A DNA stretch of 64,000 bases from Shewanella sp. Isolate13 (GTDB lineage Bacteria > Pseudomonadota > Gammaproteobacteria > Enterobacterales > Shewanellaceae): positions 124,001 through 188,000 of the forward strand of contig NZ_JAKEVD010000001.1 in NCBI RefSeq assembly GCF_022398325.1, read 5' to 3'. The notes beneath the pieces were generated by a model. The model was not told the origin of the DNA, did no database searches, and saw only the letters and a program-made list of their open reading frames with translations. The translations under genes and the position numbers were made by a program. Below are positions 20,300 through 28,707 of this stretch, in pieces (position 1 is the first letter of the stretch; each line of letters starts with the position of its first letter).

Positions 20300-20330
20300 T
20301 CTTCATCGATTATCAGTAAACAAGATCTCC

Positions 20331-20364
20331 AGATAAGGACTGCTAAGCAGTCCTTATCTGTTTT
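20331..20364 (+). terminator. Intrinsic terminator of metJ
   Basis: A perfect 13-bp stem (AGATAAGGACTGC with GCAGTCCTTATCT, loop TAA) is followed by GTTTTT, 31 bp after the metJ stop codon. Confidence 0.92.
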
Positions 20365-20454
20365 TGGCCGAATGAAACTAAAAAAACATCAATGTTCAAA
20401 CCGAGCACGGAGTACTCTCTGAGCTCTACTTTAGCCCAGATGCCTGGATACCTA

Positions 20455-21186
20455 ATGATAGATCCCGTTACACTACTACTCGCTTCACTCATTATCTTTT
20501 GTGGCGCACTGACCCAAAGCCTGATTGGATTTGGTCTAGCCGTTGTTGCTAGTCCTCTACTCTATATCGTCGATCCCAGCTTGGTTCCGGCCCCCGTCAT
20601 CATGATGGGCTTCTCGATAGCACTACTGACGCTATTTAGGGAGCGAGGTCAGCTCGAGTTCAATGGCCTACAATATGCGCTATTGGGTCGCATTCCCGGG
20701 GGAATATTAGGTGCAACCCTGATTTTAGTCGCGCCTCAGCCGATCTTAGGTCTGGCGATTGCCGCAATTGTTGCATTAGCCGTTGGCCTGAGCCTAATGA
20801 AGCTCAGTATTCCAGTTAACCGATTCAGCCTGTTTATCGCAGGGGTATTATCTGGCATCTTCGGCAATATAGCTGCGATTGGTGGCCCGCCTCTGGCCAT
20901 CTTGCTATCGGGAAAAGATGCAGGCCAATTTCGCGCGGCCCTCTCCGCCTTTTTTATCTTTAGTTCGATGATCGCTTTGATCATTTTGGCACTTGCAGGC
21001 CTGCTAACTCTAAAGCATTTTTATATCTCTTTGATGTTACTGCCGTCTGTCATATTGGGCTATCTTGTGGCTGGACGCTTGGTTGGCCGAGTAGACAAAC
21101 AAAAAACCAGAGCGTTAACTCTGGCTTTATGTGGGGTCAGTGCGCTAATCCTTACGCTCAAATCGACTATTGAGTTAATCAGCTAA
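20455..21186 (+). CDS. TSUP (TauE/SafE) family permease
   Basis: This inner-membrane protein of the sulfite/sulfoacetate exporter family has about eight hydrophobic helices. The first begins almost at once (VTLLLASLIIFCGALTQSLIGFG) with the family-typical G-F-G motif. The mid-protein repeat GVLSGIFGNIAAIGGPPLAI mirrors it. From ATG 20455 the product is 243 residues; starts at 20440 or 20392 are possible, but neither has a good ribosome-binding site. The family exports small sulfur or organic anions; the substrate here is unknown. It is next to the methionine genes, but the terminator separates them. Confidence 0.82.
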   Translation: MIDPVTLLLASLIIFCGALTQSLIGFGLAVVASPLLYIVDPSLVPAPVIMMGFSIALLTLFRERGQLEFNGLQYALLGRIPGGILGATLILVAPQPILGLAIAAIVALAVGLSLMKLSIPVNRFSLFIAGVLSGIFGNIAAIGGPPLAILLSGKDAGQFRAALSAFFIFSSMIALIILALAGLLTLKHFYISLMLLPSVILGYLVAGRLVGRVDKQKTRALTLALCGVSALILTLKSTIELIS

Positions 21187-21195
21187 CGGTAACTG

Positions 21196-22389
21196 TTAGA
21201 AATGGTAGGAGGTTTGCAGGACGCCTCCTACTGCATTGTCATCACCGAACATACCGGTAAAATCTAGGAAAAATGATTCACCAAACGCAAAGCCTGTCCC
21301 CAAAGAGTAGAGGTTTGCGGTAGAGTCTTTCATGTCATGACGATAACCGAGTCGTAATGCCATCCAGTCAAAGGCTCTGACTTCGCCACCGAGACGCCAG
21401 TATTGAGTACCGTCTAGCTCTTTAAACCTCTTGTTCTCAATTAGATCAACATCTGTCGTTACCGATACTCGGTCCCAATCATAGGCTACGCCAGCGGTCA
21501 CTAGAGGCTCTACGCTATAAGTAAACTTCTGCCCCTCAACTTCAATGGTATCCACCTCTTGGCTGATCAGGTTTCGCCCTGATAGACCGAGAGTTAAGCC
21601 ATCGAATGGCTGCATGGCGACACCAATATCTAAATTAAAATTGGTCTCATCATTGCGATACTTGGCATCATCAAAATCGCTAGCATCGAAGTTATTCGCG
21701 TTGGCAATATAGTTATAGGTGTCTATTCGCTGTAACTTGGGTGATATTCCAACTGAGATAGGCATATTTACAATAGACAGTGGGAAACTTAAGGCGACGC
21801 CAAGATCCGATACAGCCCCGCCAACCACTTGCCCCTGAGAGTCCAAATCGCTGACCTCGGGAGGGTTGTTAGGATCGAGATTATTGAGGGTATCGATATC
21901 TGACTGGGCAATGTCGGCCACGCCAACTGCGTTAACATAGCTCTTATAGAAAATAGCCATCGGCATTCTCTGGTAGGGGATGGCTACGCTGAAACCAAGC
22001 CCAGCACTGGCGTAAGCAGAGCTGCCTTTAAGAGACTCGATGTCACCGACCAGATCGTCACGAAACTCGGCGATATCGTCACTGTTCTCAGCATCAATTG
22101 CCGCTTCTAGGGCATCGTAAGAATCAATTAGCGAGTCGAACTTATCTATCATATCATCGCTGTCAGCCACATCAACGCCCAGTACAGGAAGTAGCAGTAC
22201 TGCAGAGTTGTCTTTATGAGCATTAATCGCAAGCAGGGCTGGGTTAACGAAGGCCGCACCTTCTTTGTTTGAAGCCGCCACGCCTGCACCGCCCATCGCA
22301 TCGCTGCGCGCCTCATAATATTCCTGTCCAGCATTAGCCAAAAAGCAGGGAAATAAAGCACAAGCCAGTGCAATTTTCTGTAGTTTCAT
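21196..22389 (-). CDS. TraF_2-type outer-membrane beta-barrel protein
   Basis: This 397-residue protein has a signal peptide (MKLQKIALACALFPCFLANA) and then EARSDAMGGAGVAASNKEGA, the start of the family often labelled plasmid transfer operon protein TraF. Similar openings occur in FadL-like barrels. The C-terminus alternates polar and aromatic residues and ends in YHF, as expected for BAM-dependent outer-membrane proteins. An acidic stretch near residues 70-110 may be a surface loop. The TraF name does not imply conjugation here, because no transfer genes are nearby. I chose the ATG 9 nt after AGGG. Confidence 0.75.
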   Translation of the reverse strand: MKLQKIALACALFPCFLANAGQEYYEARSDAMGGAGVAASNKEGAAFVNPALLAINAHKDNSAVLLLPVLGVDVADSDDMIDKFDSLIDSYDALEAAIDAENSDDIAEFRDDLVGDIESLKGSSAYASAGLGFSVAIPYQRMPMAIFYKSYVNAVGVADIAQSDIDTLNNLDPNNPPEVSDLDSQGQVVGGAVSDLGVALSFPLSIVNMPISVGISPKLQRIDTYNYIANANNFDASDFDDAKYRNDETNFNLDIGVAMQPFDGLTLGLSGRNLISQEVDTIEVEGQKFTYSVEPLVTAGVAYDWDRVSVTTDVDLIENKRFKELDGTQYWRLGGEVRAFDWMALRLGYRHDMKDSTANLYSLGTGFAFGESFFLDFTGMFGDDNAVGGVLQTSYHF

Positions 22390-22587
22390 CCATTCCACCC
22401 TTTTTATGTCCTTAACGTTCTAAGCGACAATACGGCTCAAATCGAAAAAAGGTTATTTTGTTCTTAAAGTATTCTAAGACAAAATCGAATAAAACGGAGA
22501 TAAACTTAACGTTAAATATACATTTTTACAGCAATTAGTTCGAAAGATTGATAACAAAAAACGATGCAGCCTTACGAAAACCGCTAT

Positions 22588-23502
22588 TTAAGCATCTGGC
22601 AATTCAACATATTTCATAAAGTTTTGCGTGGCAAAATCGATAAACTGCTTCAACCTAGCTGGCTGAAACTGGTCTCTGTTATAGAGCAGATACAGCGGCG
22701 TATCTGAAATGGTCCAGTCCTCAAATAGATGCACCAAGGTACCAGCGTTAAGCTCTGCACTGCAGTAGATCTCCGGCAGGCGCACAATACCATTTCCTGC
22801 CAAGGCGCTACTTTTCATCACCCTGCCATTCTTACATAGCAAGGCTCCAGTAATGGTCACCTCGGTCTTCTGGGTTTTGTCGGATCTACGATGATAATTC
22901 CAGTGGTAAACTGAACCCGTAACACAGGCGTGATGCTTAAGATCTTTTGGATGCTCAGGTCTTCCATGTCTGGCGATATAACCTGGCGATGCCAAAGTAC
23001 AATTGGCAATATCCATCAGCTTTCTGGCCACTAAGCCCGAGTCCTCAAGCTCACCCATTCTAAAAACCAAGTCAAACTCATCGAGCACCAAGTCGACTCG
23101 CTGGCTACTGAAATCTAAGTGCACCTGAATATTGGGGTGTAGAGCCATAAAATCATTAACCAATTGGTTGACTATCTCCTCACCGATATAACCACCCACA
23201 CAGTTGATATTAATCTTGCCCTGCAGGTTATGGGCATCATCAACCGTTTTCGCCACTGCTTGCTCCATGATATCTAACGCATGTCGACAGCGTTCATAGA
23301 AAAACATGCCTTGCTCAGTTAATCGTTGCGCCCTAGTCGTGCGAGTGATCAGGGTAACCCCTAAGTAGCGTTCTAACTGAGTCAACTGTTTAGAAAGGTG
23401 CGAACGAGAACAACCGAGCTTTTCGGCAGCAAGGGTAAAACTGCCCTTTTCCGCAATCACGGTAAAAGCCCGTACATCTGCTAAATTTAGGTCTTGGTAC
23501 AT
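22588..23502 (-). CDS. LysR-family transcriptional regulator
   Basis: This 304-residue protein has the standard LysR layout: an N-terminal winged helix-turn-helix (FTLAAEKLGCSRSHLSKQLTQLE, about residues 21-43, written here in full 23 residues only by position), then a substrate-binding domain. It most resembles the CrgA-like subgroup by the ITRTTRAQRLTEQG segment. It is divergent from the SDR gene with a 142-bp gap, the usual arrangement for a LysR regulator and its target. The inducer is unknown. Confidence 0.88.
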   Translation of the reverse strand: MYQDLNLADVRAFTVIAEKGSFTLAAEKLGCSRSHLSKQLTQLERYLGVTLITRTTRAQRLTEQGMFFYERCRHALDIMEQAVAKTVDDAHNLQGKININCVGGYIGEEIVNQLVNDFMALHPNIQVHLDFSSQRVDLVLDEFDLVFRMGELEDSGLVARKLMDIANCTLASPGYIARHGRPEHPKDLKHHACVTGSVYHWNYHRRSDKTQKTEVTITGALLCKNGRVMKSSALAGNGIVRLPEIYCSAELNAGTLVHLFEDWTISDTPLYLLYNRDQFQPARLKQFIDFATQNFMKYVELPDA

Positions 23503-23644
23503 AAATAGAAACTCGTTTTAGCTTAATAAACAGAAATAGATTAGGAGCCAGATGTAAACAATCATATTCTCTGTAGATTATATATCAACAATATTAGCTT
23601 GGTTAGAATACTTACCAACAAAGACCCCCTTATTTGAGGCTGAT

Positions 23645-24364
23645 ATGAAACAACTAATCGTTATTACAGGTGCATCTTCTGGTATTGGCGCGGCGATGGC
23701 GAAAGCTTTCAGCGCAAAAGGCCACCCACTACTGTTATTGGCACGCCGTGTAGAGCCCATGCAAGCACTAGGCTTAGATAACTGCCTAGCCGTTAGTGTA
23801 GATGTGACCGATGCAGACGCCATGAAAGCGGCTATTGCAACCGCTGAAGCACAATTTGGTCCAGTTGGCTGCTTAATCAATAACGCTGGTGTAATGTTAC
23901 TCAGCGCCGCAGATGTTCAAGATCCTGCAGAGTGGAGCCGTATGTTAAACATCAATGTGATGGGCGTACTAAACGGTATTCACGCAGTCCTTGCCGATAT
24001 GAAAGCGCGCAAGACGGGTACAATCATCAACGTCAGCTCAATCGCAGGTCGCAAGACTTTCCCGAACCACTCTGCGTACTGTGCAACCAAGTTTGCAGTA
24101 CATGCATTGACTGAGAACATTCGTGAAGAGGTGGCGATGGATGATGTACGTATGATCACTATCGCGCCAGGTGCCGTAGAAACTGAACTACTTAGCCACA
24201 CCACTAACGATGATATCAAGGCGGGCTATGAAGATTGGAAACAGCATATGGGCGGTGTCATTGCACCAGAAACCATTGCCGAAGCAGCACTGTTTGCCTT
24301 CGAGCAACCACAGAATGTATGTGTACGTGAAATCGTATTAGCGGCAACGCGTCAAGAGCCGTAA
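23645..24364 (+). CDS. Short-chain dehydrogenase/reductase (SDR)
   Basis: This 239-residue classical SDR oxidoreductase has the cofactor loop TGASSGIG near residue 8, NNAG near 80, a catalytic Ser in NVSSIAG, and the YxxxK pair in HSAYCATKFAVHALTE. The basic residues ARRVEP at the end of the second strand suggest NADP(H). The family closest in pattern is the YdfG-like serine/3-hydroxy acid dehydrogenases, but the substrate cannot be read from sequence. The divergent LysR gene is the likely regulator. An intrinsic terminator follows. Confidence 0.88.
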   Translation: MKQLIVITGASSGIGAAMAKAFSAKGHPLLLLARRVEPMQALGLDNCLAVSVDVTDADAMKAAIATAEAQFGPVGCLINNAGVMLLSAADVQDPAEWSRMLNINVMGVLNGIHAVLADMKARKTGTIINVSSIAGRKTFPNHSAYCATKFAVHALTENIREEVAMDDVRMITIAPGAVETELLSHTTNDDIKAGYEDWKQHMGGVIAPETIAEAALFAFEQPQNVCVREIVLAATRQEP

Positions 24365-24401
24365 GCTCTGTTAATAGCCACAGCTTTCATCTGTTCATCA
24401 A

Positions 24402-24436
24402 GGCCCTTTCAGCTATGCTGACTGGGCTTTTTGTTT
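24402..24436 (+). terminator. Intrinsic terminator after the SDR gene
   Basis: GCCC and TCAGC pair with GCTGA and GGGC around a 3-nt loop with a small internal bulge, followed by TTTTTGTTT. It lies 38 bp after the stop codon. Confidence 0.85.
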
Positions 24437-24487
24437 ACCAAAAATCAACCCCTTCATATCACTTTAGTAATAGTTAAAAATCAGAAG

Positions 24488-24503
24488 TGTGATCTAGATC
24501 TGC
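24488..24503. promoter_or_regulatory. Candidate CRP site
   Basis: TGTGATCTAGATCTGC matches the CRP consensus TGTGA-TCTAGA-TCACA in the left half, the centre and two of five bases of the right half. In S. oneidensis CRP controls anaerobic respiration genes, which suits the respiratory cluster downstream. It lies about 270 bp before the first start codon. Confidence 0.4.
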
Positions 24504-24637
24504 CACCCAAATAGCCCAACTTGCAATTCAAAAAACACCTCAAGCAAATAAAACACAATTTAATCAATGAAATAAACCATCGAAAAACACTCAATTAGAT
24601 TTTATTCAATGATATTTATATCAATTAGATTTTTATC

Positions 24638-24651
24638 ATGAATATGATCAA
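24638..24651. promoter_or_regulatory. Candidate FNR/EtrA site
   Basis: ATGAATATGATCAA fits TTGAT-N4-ATCAA with a perfect right half and three of five bases on the left. The core TGA-N6-TCA is intact. It lies about 120 bp upstream of the cytochrome gene. Confidence 0.4.
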
Positions 24652-24772
24652 GCTCAATAATTAAACCAGCCTACCTTGCTAAATTCAATAACAAGGCAGA
24701 AGCATTTTTGGAACACTCTGCTAACCCGCAAAGGACGGCGTAATACCATACAAAAAGAGTAAGGAATTGATG

Positions 24773-25099
24773 ATGAAAACTATCACAAAAATCGGTATAG
24801 GCCTTGCGCTAGCATTGTCTGTAGGGCTACAAGCTCAAGCCGCCGATGGCGGTAACCCCAAGAAAGGCAAACATCTTTATAAAAAAGAGTGTAAGGCTTG
24901 CCATAGTCAAGACGCGATAGGAGGCGAGATCACCCCAATGAGCAAAACCATGAGCCAATGGGATCGTTTTTTTAAGCGTATGAAGCATAAAGGCGATCAA
25001 GAAGCCTTTAATGCTTTATCCGAAAAAGATCTAAAAGATATTCAGCAGTTTCTCTATGACCATGCCGCAGACTCTGATCAGCCTCAAACTTGTGGCTAA
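24773..25099 (+). CDS. Periplasmic monoheme cytochrome c
   Basis: This 108-residue protein has a Sec signal peptide (MKTITKIGIGLALALSVGLQ, ending AQA) and a single CKACH haem-binding site followed by a Met-containing region (TPMSKTMSQWDRFF) that may give the axial methionine. It is probably an electron carrier for the octaheme enzyme encoded two genes later. The ATG at 24773 has AAGGA 7 nt upstream; 24770 is also possible. A monoheme cytochrome, an outer-membrane protein and an octaheme cytochrome are arranged the same way at the otr locus of S. oneidensis, as I recall it. Confidence 0.88.
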   Translation: MKTITKIGIGLALALSVGLQAQAADGGNPKKGKHLYKKECKACHSQDAIGGEITPMSKTMSQWDRFFKRMKHKGDQEAFNALSEKDLKDIQQFLYDHAADSDQPQTCG

Positions 25100-25274
25100 C
25101 ACCAGTTAAGCGGCACTACTGCTTAAAAATATTTTAACCAACAAATAAATAAAAATGGGGAGTTACCTCAGGGCTTCATGCTGCCTAAAAACAGCCACCC
25201 TACCTAGCCACCCGATGATGACATCGAGTTTAAACGCATGAAAATAAGCCAAAAACTCAAAATGGAGAGATATT

Positions 25275-26987
25275 ATGCGTACCCTTATATCATTGCTTGT
25301 TGCCAATGCTATCGCTTTCTCTGGCAGCATCTATGCAAACGAAAATGATGTTCAAAAAATTGCCGATCTCAAACAACAGCTCGAAGATATCACCAACGAA
25401 CTCGACGATCTCAATGATCGCGTCGATCAAAACGAACGCCATACCGCGCTCGATCGGATCGAGCTAACTGGTGATTTTCGTACCAAGGCCCACTCACTGC
25501 ATTATCGAAATGTCACTTGGAACCCTGCTATTAAGGTTAATTTCAATGACTTCGGTGCCAAGGCGATGGCGGGGGATTTTGGCATGCCAAATGATCCCAG
25601 CTCCCCACTGGGTAAAATGATGGCCGCCGATCCCAACCTCGCAGCCGCATTTCAAAACGGACAACTGCAAGGGATCATGCCCTATGTCCTTGCACCTAAA
25701 ACGGTTCAAGACATTGATAATGATATTTTTTACACCACAAGATTACGCCTCAACCTAAAAGCTAAGGTGTGGGATAACGTTAGCTTTGCAGGCCGACTCT
25801 CTATGTATAAAAACTGGGGCGACTCAACTGGCGTTCAGGTGTTCGACTCTTGGCGCTCATTTACAATGGATGGCACCAACAGCGGTAACACCTCCGGCGA
25901 CTGGCTAAGAGTCGAACGCGCCTACTTCGACTGGAAGAACATTAATGGTTCACCACTCTATCTCTCTATTGGACGACGCCCTTCAACCTACGGTCCACCG
26001 ACTCAGTACCGTGAGAACGAGAAGCGCGGCGGCACCCCATCGGGTCACCTTGTTAACTTTAACTTCGATGGTGCAACCTTAGGCTACAAGCTCGGTGAGC
26101 TAACGGGTGTCGATGGCCAAGTGGTTCGCATCTGCTACGGCCAAGGCTTCGAATCTCAGTGGGGCAACGGCGAGATGTTTGGCGACATAGTCACTAAAGA
26201 TACCCACCTTGGTGGCTTCAATATCGATGCGATAAATGACGGTAAAAACTTCCTCCAATTCACCCTGTTTGGTGCCAAAGATGTCAACGATGGCTTTAAG
26301 GGAACCATGGCCTTTCCTATTCAGCTAGCCGGAATTTTTGCCCCGACCATGTATCAAGATATGCAGAAGTTCAGCAACTTTAACTTCGAGACTCGAGTGC
26401 AACCCAGTGGCGTTATCGGCGACATGTTCCTCGGCGGTATTGGTTTCGCCCGTGAGGAAGATAACGATGTGAAATGGTTTATTTCCGGTGGCTGGACTCG
26501 CGCCGAAGGCAACGGCAATGCCGGTATGTTCGGCGGCATGCTCAGCGATGCGGTCTTTGAGGCGCAGCTCAATGCCGATGGCAGTGAGATTATTATGATG
26601 GCCGCTAATGCCGAAGATAGCGATGCTAAAGATGGCTACGGTGTCTATGTCGGTATTCAGATCCCAGCACCTTACGGCAAGGTTGGTTTCGAATATAACT
26701 ATGGTTCTGAATATTGGACACCATTCACCCAGGCCCAAGATGACCCTATCGGCAGCAAGCTTGCCACTCGTGGCCATGTCGGCGAAGCCTATTACATGTT
26801 TGATATCAACCCACGTATGTTCATCAAGTTAGCGGGCCTCTACTACGACTATGAATATACCGGTAGTGGTACTCCAGTTGGTGCTCCGCAGGATATCGAT
26901 GAGGTCATCGCGGGTGCAGCCTATTCGATGCTTCCTGTGGTCGACACGGCGTTCGATATCAACGCCTCTCTCACCGTCAACTTCTAA
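25275..26987 (+). CDS. DUF3373 family outer-membrane porin-like protein
   Basis: This 570-residue protein has a signal peptide (SLLVANAIAFSGSIYAN). A short coiled coil follows (IADLKQQLEDITNELDDLND, about 30-55). The rest is a long beta-strand-rich region with many Trp and Tyr residues and a C-terminal NF, as in outer-membrane barrels. This is the DUF3373 family, seen next to multihaem cytochromes in Shewanella and Geobacter. It may be a porin or a scaffold for electron transfer or substrate entry. It sits between the monoheme and octaheme genes, 48 bp from the latter. Confidence 0.82.
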   Translation: MRTLISLLVANAIAFSGSIYANENDVQKIADLKQQLEDITNELDDLNDRVDQNERHTALDRIELTGDFRTKAHSLHYRNVTWNPAIKVNFNDFGAKAMAGDFGMPNDPSSPLGKMMAADPNLAAAFQNGQLQGIMPYVLAPKTVQDIDNDIFYTTRLRLNLKAKVWDNVSFAGRLSMYKNWGDSTGVQVFDSWRSFTMDGTNSGNTSGDWLRVERAYFDWKNINGSPLYLSIGRRPSTYGPPTQYRENEKRGGTPSGHLVNFNFDGATLGYKLGELTGVDGQVVRICYGQGFESQWGNGEMFGDIVTKDTHLGGFNIDAINDGKNFLQFTLFGAKDVNDGFKGTMAFPIQLAGIFAPTMYQDMQKFSNFNFETRVQPSGVIGDMFLGGIGFAREEDNDVKWFISGGWTRAEGNGNAGMFGGMLSDAVFEAQLNADGSEIIMMAANAEDSDAKDGYGVYVGIQIPAPYGKVGFEYNYGSEYWTPFTQAQDDPIGSKLATRGHVGEAYYMFDINPRMFIKLAGLYYDYEYTGSGTPVGAPQDIDEVIAGAAYSMLPVVDTAFDINASLTVNF

Positions 26988-27035
26988 CGCAACTAACAGC
27001 CTCCTCGGTGGGTGCCGAGGAGGGAGGGATTAACC

Positions 27036-28433
27036 ATGAGAACCTTAACAATCACACTCAGCCTTGTTGCTATGCTGCTGTATTGCAATAGCAGTTTAGC
27101 GGCGCAAGATCATAGTGAGTTTATCGAGGGGCCTTTCACAACTGGCTCACAAGTCACAACTCAGTGTATCGAGTGCCATGAAGATCATGCCGCCGACTTT
27201 ATGAAATCGTCACACTGGACCTGGGAGCTGGAACAGACTCTTCCAGGGCGCACAGTTAAACGCGGCAAGAAAAACACCATCAATAACTTCTGTGTCGCTA
27301 TCTCTAGCAATGAGCCTCGCTGCACAAGTTGTCATGCAGGCTATGGCTGGAAAGATAATAACTTCGACTTTAGCGATATGAGCAAGGTGGACTGCCTCAT
27401 CTGTCACGACACCACGGGCACCTATGTCAAAGATCCCGCAGGCGCGGGGGAAGTCTTAGGGAAAGTGAACCTTGAACGTGTCGCAAAAAATGTCGGCACC
27501 CCGGTGCGAGATAACTGCGGTACCTGCCACTTCTATGGTGGCGGCGGTGATGGCGTCAAACATGGCGATCTCGACTCTTCGATGGCCTACCCCGACAAAC
27601 GCACCGATGTGCATATGGATGTCGACGGTAACGACTTCCAGTGTCAGGAGTGCCACACCACTAAAGATCATCAGATCACGGGGAACGCCATGGGCGTCTC
27701 TCCTGGCGGTGACAACCCTATTGGCTGTACCAACTGCCATGATAGTGCACCACACGAAAACCAGAAGCTTAATAACCACGGCCAAGCGGTAGCTTGCCAA
27801 ACCTGCCACATTCCAGAGTTTGCCAAAAATGAGCCAACCAAGATGAGCTGGGACTGGTCTACAGCGGGGTCAAACCGTGAGCAGACTCTTGATGAGTATG
27901 GCAAGCACAGCTACATGAAGAAGAAAGGCGACTTTGTCTGGGAGAAAAATGTTAAGCCTCAATACGCTTGGTATAACGGTAAGGCCGATGCCTATATGGC
28001 TGGCGATAAGATGCAGGCAGATTCTGTCACTAAGCTTACCCACCCCTTAGGTGATATTAATGATCCCCATGCCAAAATCACTCCTTTCAAGGTACATACG
28101 GGCAACCAGATCTATGACAAGAAGTTAAATATCTTCATCACCCCAAAAGTCTTCGGTAAAGGTGGCTATTGGAAGACCTTTGACTGGGATAAAGCCGCTC
28201 GACTCGGTATGGAACAAAACCAAAACATGGTCGATAAAGGGATTAAATACAGTGGTGAATATGGCTTTGCCGCAACCGAGATGTGGTGGCCAATCAACCA
28301 TATGGTTTCCCCGAAAGAAGACGCCCTTAAGTGTAAAGACTGCCATAGCAAGCAAGGGCGACTCGACTGGCAAGCCCTAGGTTATGACGGTGATCCCATG
28401 AAGGTTAAGGGAGGACAAAAACACGCTAACTAA
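27036..28433 (+). CDS. otr: Octaheme c-type cytochrome, tetrathionate reductase family
   Basis: The 465-residue periplasmic protein has a signal peptide (LTITLSLVAMLLYCNSSLAA) and eight CxxCH sites: CIECH, CTSCH, CLICH, CGTCH, CQECH, CTNCH, CQTCH and CKDCH. Number and spacing match the Otr family, whose S. oneidensis member reduces tetrathionate, nitrite and hydroxylamine in vitro. The physiological substrate is unsettled. I chose ATG 27036 because GAGGAGGGAGGG lies just upstream; the earlier in-frame GTG would precede this site. It is the last gene of the cluster and is followed by two hairpins. Confidence 0.88.
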   Translation: MRTLTITLSLVAMLLYCNSSLAAQDHSEFIEGPFTTGSQVTTQCIECHEDHAADFMKSSHWTWELEQTLPGRTVKRGKKNTINNFCVAISSNEPRCTSCHAGYGWKDNNFDFSDMSKVDCLICHDTTGTYVKDPAGAGEVLGKVNLERVAKNVGTPVRDNCGTCHFYGGGGDGVKHGDLDSSMAYPDKRTDVHMDVDGNDFQCQECHTTKDHQITGNAMGVSPGGDNPIGCTNCHDSAPHENQKLNNHGQAVACQTCHIPEFAKNEPTKMSWDWSTAGSNREQTLDEYGKHSYMKKKGDFVWEKNVKPQYAWYNGKADAYMAGDKMQADSVTKLTHPLGDINDPHAKITPFKVHTGNQIYDKKLNIFITPKVFGKGGYWKTFDWDKAARLGMEQNQNMVDKGIKYSGEYGFAATEMWWPINHMVSPKEDALKCKDCHSKQGRLDWQALGYDGDPMKVKGGQKHAN

Positions 28434-28480
28434 CTTAAACAGGACTTCAAACAGCGACTAGAAATAGTCATCCCACCAAC

Positions 28481-28510
28481 TAGCCTTGCTACCTCTCCTT
28501 AGCAAGGCTA
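28481..28510 (+). other. Perfect 10-bp hairpin after the octaheme gene
   Basis: TAGCCTTGCT and AGCAAGGCTA form a perfect stem around a 10-nt loop. No T-run follows it, so by itself it is not a terminator. It may stabilise the 3' end of the transcript ahead of the terminator 3 bp downstream. Confidence 0.6.
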
Positions 28511-28512
28511 TT

Positions 28513-28546
28513 CGTCAGCCATGCGCTTTGCTGGCTGACGTTTTTT
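28513..28546 (+). terminator. Intrinsic terminator of the cytochrome cluster
   Basis: CGTCAGCC pairs with GGCTGACG around a 12-nt loop and is followed by TTTTTT. Confidence 0.88.
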
Positions 28547-28707
28547 AATCCCTCCTTGCGAGCATTCCACCACAAGCTTTGCTTGTCCACGGAGCAAATT
28601 CCAGCCCTAATTCAACCAATAAGTTAACACGCTGTTATTGCGTGACTATTTTTTGTACATACTCTATTCTTTAGACATGCTTTCAACGGTATTTAAGGAT
28701 GATACAA

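Larger units (their letters stand above)
24437..24772. other. Long control region of the octaheme cytochrome cluster
   Basis: This AT-rich stretch has no gene. It holds a candidate CRP site, a candidate FNR/EtrA site, and a 15-16-bp direct repeat (TCAATTAGATTTTAT at 24591 and TCAATTAGATTTTTAT at 24621) whose copies start exactly 30 bp apart. A perfect inverted repeat, TGATAT-TT-ATATCA, sits between the two copies at 24610-24623. The density of elements fits an anaerobically regulated promoter. Confidence 0.5.

Noticed and set aside
21196..22389. Evidence of a conjugative element from the TraF-type name
   Set aside because: The family name is misleading; no transfer, relaxase or mobile genes are nearby.
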